Origin: Manis javanica
Lineage: Eukaryota; Chordata; Mammalia; Pholidota; Manidae
Reading direction: 5' to 3'
DNA: 64,000 nucleotides
NCBI RefSeq assembly: GCF_040802235.1
Contig: NC_133166.1
Coordinates: forward strand, 113,350,991-113,414,990
The translations under genes and the position numbers were made by a program. Below the pieces are notes generated by a model that was not told the DNA's origin, made no database searches, and saw nothing but the letters and a program-made list of their open reading frames with translations. The stretch's first letter is position 1, and every line of letters starts with the position of its first letter. This document shows positions 56,393 through 64,000 of the stretch, one piece after another.

Positions 56393-59219
56393 GGTTCTCA
56401 TTGCTCACCTTTGTTCTGAAAGGGCTGTACGGGGCTTCTCTTCAGGTGGGACCAGGCAGAATCTGCCCTCACTGCCCATCGCCCACCGAGGGTCGGGAAG
56501 TGACTCCAGTGCCCCCACCCCCCGCCACAACCGCCCGCGTTAGAGGCGCTGCCTTTGCTCCGAGGGCCACAGGTACAGCTGTTGAGGAGCAAGGGCCCCA
56601 TGTAATTCAGGTTCCCTAGCACCTGGGGAAGGTGGGAGCGAGAAGCAGTGTTTCTGTGGGAATAACCTAGGGACTGTGAGTAAAGACACTGAAAAAGAGA
56701 GCGGCTGGGTAGACACGGGAGATGACCCATCAATCCCCGACGGCTAGCGGCCCAACACCGTGAAGATGTGAGCGCAGAGCATCCTGAGACGGGGGCGTGA
56801 CGGAGAGTCCAGCAGCTCAGTGGGCATGTGGACCTTGAGTTCCACTCGCTGAAGCCCAGAAGCCCTTGCGGAGTCCGGTTCCTGAGCACTAACAGCGCCG
56901 AGGCCCTCCGGCCGGAGCAGGCTGCTGAGTGCCCCCGGGACCCGCCGACCTTCGTCCTCAGGAGGGCAGCCGGACTTCCCGGGCTCCCTGCAGCGAGGTG
57001 TGGCCGGCGGCCGTCCCTGTGAAGGGCGGGGCGCGCCTCCCTCCCTCTCCTCTTCCTGCCTCGAAGGCGGCTGGGATGCCTGGTGCTTGAGTAGCCATTC
57101 TGAGCCGTGTGGTGAGCCCATGTGCTCAAGACGGCAGAGCAAAAAGTGCCGCTCCTCCTGGACCGGTGGCCTCCCGAGAAACAGACAGACTTAATGAAGC
57201 CACTACAGTTTGTGGCGGTTTTCTGTCCCTCCACCTTGGCGGTGTTTGTCCACATTTGCTCCATCAGAGTTGCACAGGGTCTGTGCTGCCAGACGCCCCC
57301 CCCCTCCCGCCTCTGCCACCTCGCAGGTCGGCCCTGGTCCTGTCCCAGCCTGCCGTGGGGCCCCCAAGCAGAAGTGTGGGTGGGGCCATGCTATCCCGGG
57401 AGAGCCTGGGGTGGCCCGTTTCAACTCCGGATCAACCCAGGCTTGCATGGGCTGCGTAGTGCTGCCCCCCGACACTAGGGGAGCTCCTAACCCCCGTGAC
57501 GTCGGGGCGCCTCCCTGCCGGCCACGCCCCCCGCGCCCTGAGTCTAGGCAGGTCCCCAGACCTTGCAGCTTTGCCCTGCAAACGGGGAGGGGAATGTGGC
57601 TTACTAGGTAGGGACGCCCAGGGTGGCCCATTGCATTGGGTCCTCTGCCTCCTGGGGGTTCTGCCACCGGAGGGGTGCTTATGGGTCAATGTGTATTTGG
57701 TTACAGTCACCCTGCTGGCCTTTGGTTCATCTCAATAGCTGGAGTATTTCTTGGGTCTCCCTTGGCTGGGTCTGATCTCATCGCTACTTACGAGCAGAAG
57801 CAACCTCCCTGTGGTTCTGGAAAGCCCAGTGGACCCCCTAAATGTCCACCACGTCCTTCATCTAGTCCCTGACCCAAGCTGTCCCAACCACATGCTGTCC
57901 ATTCGTTATCTTCTTGTCACACTGTGCCCCATGCCAGGCCCATGGCTCAGCTCAGTACCTACCTGGGGAAGGACTAGAGGGGGAGGCCTTACCTCCTTGC
58001 CAGGTCACCCTAATTTGCCCACTCATCTAAATTAGACACAAGTTTGTGCCAATTTAGGAAAGTTCTTCCATTTTCTAGATGTTTTTGAAGCCGTTTCCCC
58101 AATTCCACGTTAAGCCTCTATGATTCCAGCTTTGCTCTCCTGACTCCTCCCGGCTTTCCTCTTCTTTGATCCCCACGCCAAGAAGGGGCAGGATTCTCGT
58201 TCCTCTTACATCCTATCCTTGACCTCATGACACTAGTTGCCACATTAGAACATAGGAGTTCCTTTCAGAAGCATTCCTTTGAGGTAGGTGTGATTATCAC
58301 CATTATAGTCAGATGAGGATGTTAGACAAGAAATTGAATTACCTCCTTCTTTAGTAGAATGTTGACTCTAGATCTGGATCTTGATTATGTTAAACGGGAG
58401 CTAAGCGAATATTATTCTTCCCTTAGAGTCCAGATTTCAAGCCTATTGCATTGCTAGAAAATCCTTTTGAATTTCAGTAGATGCATAATAAATGCATAAT
58501 TAGCTCTTTTCTTCTCTTTATATTCCTGCTGAAACAATCCTAACCTCCTCACAAGCAGCTTGATGCCACAACCAAAAAAGGGGGAAGTCACTTCGTTTCT
58601 GAGGGCAGAGATCAAAGGACATCAGTAGTTTCTCCATACATTACCTGTTCCAGCTCCCAGCTTCCACCCGACTTACCTACTCCAAAGTCTAGTGAATTTT
58701 TATCTAGTTCTTTGAATGTGTACATGCAGATGTGAGTCAGTGTGTGTGTCTGTTTGTGCACACATGTATCAGTGTTTATGTATATATGTGACAGTGTTGA
58801 AAAAAATCAACTCTTGAATTATTCTTCCAAAGCTGTTTTTTTTATCATGCCTCGAGTCTTTGGATTTTAACATCCCAAAGAAAAAATTTTGACTCATTTA
58901 TAATTGGTGTTCTACGGTCATTCATTTCTAGAGATAATAAACCCAGAACCCCCTTTTTTTGTGATTGGCATAGGGACAGGGGTTACCAGAATATAGGATA
59001 GTAAGTTCATGTTTTTAAAATCTTGTATCTGCAGGGTCTAAGGCAATGGCAATAGGGATGAAAGAGAGGACAGTGGAGGTGTGGCCCAACCAAACTGCCC
59101 CTGAGCCGCCCAGCCTGCTGTCTACCTCGCTGTCTTCCTTGAGTCATCACCCCAGTTCCCCAACCTCCAAATGCAGGAAAATGAAGCCAAGATATTTTTG
59201 AGTCGCAACCCTATGCTCA

Positions 59220-59445
59220 ACAATATGTTTTGTACTTTCCTGTATGTGTCCTCATTTTTTCCTCAGAGCAATCCTCTGAGGTAGGTAGCAGCATTCTCAT
59301 TTTTTAATGATGAAGGAGCACAGACCGAAAGAGGTTGGATACCTCATCCAAAGCTCCACAGCTAAAACACGAAAGAGGTGGAGTCCAAACCCTGCCCCCT
59401 GGGCCTGCTGACCTCACCATCCATTCCCTACGTATAGGTAAGGGC
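59220..59445 (-). mobile_element. MIR SINE, antisense, unit B
   Basis: Counterpart of 18,960-19,185. Confidence 0.85.
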
Positions 59446-61419
59446 GCCTCATGAGGGCACGCACTGACACCACACGGGGCGGAGCGGAGACACTAGAGGC
59501 GGCGGCAGCAGCAGCAGCAACGTGTTTGGGACTCTGAAATCTGAGAAGTAAATTGTGACTAGTTTAGCCGATTGGGGAAAGCAGAGAAGCAATCAGATTT
59601 ACATCACAGAAGCTGCAAAAGGAATCAGTGACACTAGTCACCTATGGAGGTGAGTATGGGGCTAAAAACAGAATGTTTGGTTGAAAGTCCACTTAACCCG
59701 ATACCTCTCCTCTGAGAGCAAGTGTGTGACTTCCCTGCCTCGACCAGCACAGGTCTGAGAATTTATACCATGAAAAGCACCAATTATAGAGTCTCTGGTC
59801 AGGGGGACCCCAGAAGTCAAGGGTGTCATCCTGAAATAGGAAGAGTAAGTGAAAGTTTAGTCTCCCACTGAATGTCAAGACTCCCAGCCGGTCCTCCCCT
59901 GGAACCCTGGTTAATCTTCTGGTAATCCTTGAACCAGAGAGCTCAGAACTCAGGCAGCCAGGCTGGAACCCTCCAGACAAGAGATGTCCAGAAAAATATG
60001 GACAAAAGGAAAAAACAAAAGAATACAGATGGGAGTTCCCAAGTAACAGCCCAGCCAGGTCGCCACAGCAGACATCACTGCCCGCCCCCCGCTAACGGCC
60101 TGGGCAGCCCCGCTTCAGTGAACTGCTGCTGACGTCTAACTGCCAGTATCTGGCTCTCTTTTGCCTGATAGTCTCTCCAAAGCCAGGGAAGGCTGCTCTG
60201 TGGGGTTCATAGCAGGCCAGAAGTGCTGGGGAATTACTACCCTCCTCCCTGGGAGCAGCTGTCAGCCGCTGACTGTGAGGATGTCACGTGCACACACACA
60301 CAGTTTCCTTGTCCTTGCACACATGAACTCTGAGATGTATGTTTGCCACCATTTCCCCAAAATCTCTATGCAGAGCTAAGCCTTAGACATGCTCAGTCCC
60401 TCAGTCACAGTCAGCATGGTGACCGCCTTCTCTCCCCTGATCCCTTCCCTGCTCCCCTCTGCGTGTCTCCACTGACTGACTCCACGTGCACACATGTCTC
60501 AGGGTCTCTTGGGGAACCCGAACTAAGAGGAAAAACAGGTTTTATGCCAAGATCAAGAGCTAGAATGTCATCCACTGGAGGAAAGAACACAGTGAAGCAA
60601 TGACTTCAAATTTCTGAGGGAATATTTTTCCAATATAGGACTCTGTAAGCAACTAAGCAATGACTTACGTGTGAGAACGGCATACATACATTTTCAGACA
60701 TGCAAGACCTCGAAGCTTTGCTTCCCATGCCCCTTTTCTCAGGAAACTTTTAGAAGAGGTTTCCTGCTCCACCAGGACAAGGAAATAAAGATGACTTGGT
60801 ACGTATGAAACAGGAGATCCAACACAGGAGAGGAGGGAGCGGTCTCCCAGGAAGGCCGTGAGGGGCGTGCCGAAGCCCACAGCTGTTCAGCAGGGCTGGA
60901 GGGGAGCCGGTCCCACTGGAGCAGGTGAGGACTGAGAGAAGGGATGTCATTCAGAGTACGTGACAGGCTACTGAGTGTGTGTGAGCAAACTGGGGAATAT
61001 TTGGGGGTTATAGAGTAATGAACGGTAAGCACATGCAAACAGTACACAAAAAGACATTTATTAGATCAAGGGGAACGGAGAGGTTATGCAGCGAGTCACA
61101 CCTGTGCAGTCGTAACAAGTGAACAGCGACTATCCATCCAACCAAAGTGAGCTGTATTGGACGGATGGGATGAGACAAGAGCCGATGAGGTTGGGGGAGG
61201 GGGTTTCTACAACAAGCCCCAGAGAACTGTTTGGACCTTTACACCGTGTGCATGAATAACTTTGATAACAATAAATAAAACTATGAAATTAGTAACAAAA
61301 CAAACAGCTCAAGTAAAATAAAGACCGGGACCTCTAAACAGGAATGGAGGTGAAACTAGGGATCAGCGACCTGTTGTTTTTTGTGAAAGTCTCAAAAAAT
61401 AATGGGATTTTTTTGTTTT

Positions 61420-62390
61420 TGCTTCTTCCTTAACATTTTTGATTGACGTAGAACATACATACCCAAAGTGCACATATCATAAATATACTACTTGATTTTT
61501 TTTCACAGTGTGAGCACAACTTTGCAACTACCACTCAGATCAGGGGACAGTTACAGTATATTCTTATCAGACAGCCCCATGGACCCCCATCCAATCACTG
61601 TCCCCAAGGGTGAGACCCTCCTGACTCTGACATCATAGATTAACATCCACTATTTTGTATTTTATACAAATAAGAGCCACACAGTCTGTCATCCTTCGTG
61701 TCTGACTTCCTCCATTCAGTGTCATGTCAGTGAGACTCACCCATGGTGTGTGTGCGGTTGCAGAGTCGTGGTCCACCCGGTTTCATTCCGTGATACCCCG
61801 TAGTGAGAATACGCCACGATTCACCTGTTCTCCTGTTAATGGCGTCCGTACGGTTTCCGGTCTGGAGCCACTGCGGTGCTTCTACTGGTGCAGCTATAAA
61901 CATTTTAGTGAATGTTTTTGCTCGACATTATATATGTATTTCTGTGGGATATATATACCTCAGAATGGAATTGCTTGGCCATGGGATTCATGTATGCTCA
62001 GTTTGGACATTGCCAGACAATCTTCCAAAGTGATTCACCAATTTGCATTCCCACCAACGGTGTAAAAGAGTTCCAGTTGCTCCACGTCCTGGCCAACTCT
62101 TGCTGCTGGTGATGTTTTTCATATCAGTCATTCTGGGGACATGTGGTGGTATTGCATTGTGGTTTTAGTAAACATCTCTCTGATGACTAATGAAACTGAG
62201 TACTTTTTCATCGATGTATTGGCCACTTGAATGTCATCCTTCATGAAGTGTCTCTCCAAGTTTTTTGCTCATTTTTTATTGTGTTTTCTGTCTTCTGTTG
62301 ATTAGTAGAAATTCTTCATTATTTCCTTATTGGTCTTTTGTTGCCTATATGTATTGGGAATATTTTCACTCATTCTGTGGGTTAACTTCT
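61420..62390 (-). mobile_element. Old L1 3' end, antisense, unit B
   Basis: Counterpart of 21,120-22,090. Confidence 0.85.
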
Positions 62391-62409
62391 ATTTTTGAAC
62401 TTACAAAAT

Positions 62410-63705
62410 ACAAAAATAAAAGGAAGACCCAAATATGCTCTCAATAAATACGAATATAAAGCCATATTTAAGTTAAAAAGAAAAGGATGCAAATGCAAAA
62501 AGATTTACTATGCAAACACTCATCAAAGGAAAGCAGAGGGACTCCATTCACATCAGACAAACTAGACTTCACAATAAGGAGTGTTACCCGGGATGAGAGG
62601 GCACAGCAACAAAGGAATCAATTCTTGAATAAGACATGACGGCCCCAAGTGTTCATGCTGAAGACAGCCTCAAAATACATATAATACAACTTACAGAACT
62701 AAAAGGCAAAAGAGATACATCCACGATTACAGTCAGATACTTTCATACTCCTGTCTCAGGAATGGGTAACGCAAGGAGACAGGAAATCAGCAAAGACAGA
62801 AACACCTGAACACACTATCAGTGCATTTCACTTGACTTCTAGAGAACATCTCACTCAACAGTGGAAGAGCAGCATTCTGTTCGAAAGTATACGGGAGTTC
62901 ATCAAGACAGATCATATTCTGGGTTATAACACAGCCCTTAGCAAATTTAAAATAATTGAAAGCATGGAAGGCATGTTCCCTGACCACAGCTGAATTAAAT
63001 TGGAAATCAATAACAGAATGATACCTGAAAAAACTCACAAATATTTGCAAATTAAACAACACACTTCTAAGTAACCCATGGATCAAAGAGGAAGTCCCAA
63101 TGGAAATTGGAAAATGTTTTGAATTGAACTAAAATGAAATCACAACATTCCACAATTTACGGGATGCAGCCAAAGTGGTGCTTGAACAGAAACTTAAACA
63201 TTAAACCAGAAATAAGAGAAGGTTCAAATCAGAAAGCTAATCTTCTGCCTTAAGAAACCAGAAAAAGAAAAGCTAATTAAATCCAAAATGAGTAAGGAAG
63301 GGAATAAAAAAAGAGCAGGAATCAATTAAATTGAGAAGAACAATAAAGAAAAATCAAGCCAAATTGCGTTCTTTGAAAAGATCATTAAAATCAATAAGCC
63401 TCTACACAAACACATCAAGGAAAACTATTTAAAAAATCTGTAGGGGCAGAAATCAGATCACTATTGACCAGTAATTTCACACTGGGGAGGGAGTTCACTG
63501 CAAAGGAGCAGAGGAGTATTGAGGGAAATGGAATGTTCTCTGACTTGATCGTGGCGATGTATCCTATTGTATACACTTGTCAAAAACAGAAAACTGTGCA
63601 CCTCAAAAGAATGCAGTTCACTGTGTGTAAATTATATCTCAATGAATCTGATGTTGACGAAAATACCAGAGTGCATCTCAGCAATTTATGAAGAATTTCA
63701 CGACA
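62410..63705 (+). mobile_element. Old L1 ORF2 and 3'UTR fragments, sense, unit B
   Basis: Counterpart of 22,110-23,405. Confidence 0.85.
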
Positions 63706-63793
63706 CCTTTGTTTTAGATGCGTGTGTAATGCAGGGTAAAATGTGTTTTTCTGAATCCCGTATACTGTGGTTAAAAAAGAAAAAAAGCGACAA

Positions 63794-64000
63794 GGGAGCC
63801 AAGATGGCGGCGTGAGTAGAGCAGTGGAAATCTCCTCCCAAAAACACATAGAGCTATGAAAATATAACAAAGAAAAATCTTCCTAAAATAGAGACCACAG
63901 GACACAGGACAACATCCAGACCACATCCACACCTGCAAGGAACCAGCGCCTTGCGAAGGGGGTAAGATACAAGCCCCGGCCCGGCGGGACCCCCGGCTCC
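63794..64000 (+). mobile_element. L1 5' end in unit B, cut by window edge
   Basis: Identical junction and leader to 23,494-23,700. Whether the second L1 copy is full length cannot be seen. Confidence 0.93.

Larger units (their letters stand above)
41417..64000 (+). repeat. Segmental duplication, unit B
   Basis: Direct repeat of 1-23,700. It continues without a visible break from single-copy-in-window sequence to its left (the rest of ANTXRL copy B), because exon 10 straddles the point where unit A is cut by the window edge. It ends at the window edge inside an L1 5'UTR. Since both window ends lie inside the duplicated sequence, no unit boundary can be mapped here. Confidence 0.97.

Overview
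This is mammalian nuclear DNA: split genes with GT-AG introns, CpG islands, CA/TG microsatellites, MIR and L2 relics, and a full-length LINE-1. I see no primate Alu, rodent B1/B2, ruminant BovA or carnivore tRNA-SINE. The young L1 3' ends look laurasiatherian. A pangolin-like genome would fit the scarcity of lineage SINEs, but that is inference only.

The dominant structure is a large direct tandem duplication. Unit A (1-23,700) recurs as unit B (41,417-64,000), with the offset falling from 41,416 to 40,300 because B lacks two CpG-rich segments (276 and about 872 bp). The 23.7-41.4 kb stretch appears once here. The window therefore shows about 1.55 copies of a unit of roughly 41 kb, and no unit boundary is visible.

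Each unit carries a minus-strand gene that I recognise exon by exon as anthrax toxin receptor-like (ANTXRL): signal peptide, VWA domain, ANTXR-type Ig-like domain, one membrane segment and a short cysteine-rich tail. Copy B (34,038-47,502) is complete: 16 coding exons, every junction in phase, 503 codons. Copy A (exon 1 at 5,913-6,097) runs off the left edge inside exon 10. In both copies three of the five canonical MIDAS metal ligands of the VWA domain are replaced, so these receptors should not bind ligand by the ANTXR1/ANTXR2 metal-dependent mechanism. A decayed duplicate of exon 10 with its flanking intron lies upstream of exon 1 in each unit.

Upstream of each gene (6.4-23.5 kb; 47.8-63.8 kb) I find no convincing protein-coding gene. 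There are two solo-LTR-like elements, MIRs, old L1 fragments in both orientations, and CpG islands at 11.4-12.0 kb (both units) and 16.4-17.3 kb (unit A only).

From 23,494 to about 30,396 lies a full-length L1 with intact ORF1 and ORF2. Its 5'UTR is built from about 209-bp tandem monomers, a rodent-like promoter layout, and carries a 465-codon antisense open frame. Its 5' junction is repeated at 63,794, so the insertion predates the duplication. Between it and the end of ANTXRL copy B (30.4-34.0 kb) lies a pile of A-tailed retroelements. One truncated L1 ends less than 30 bp from the ANTXRL stop codon.
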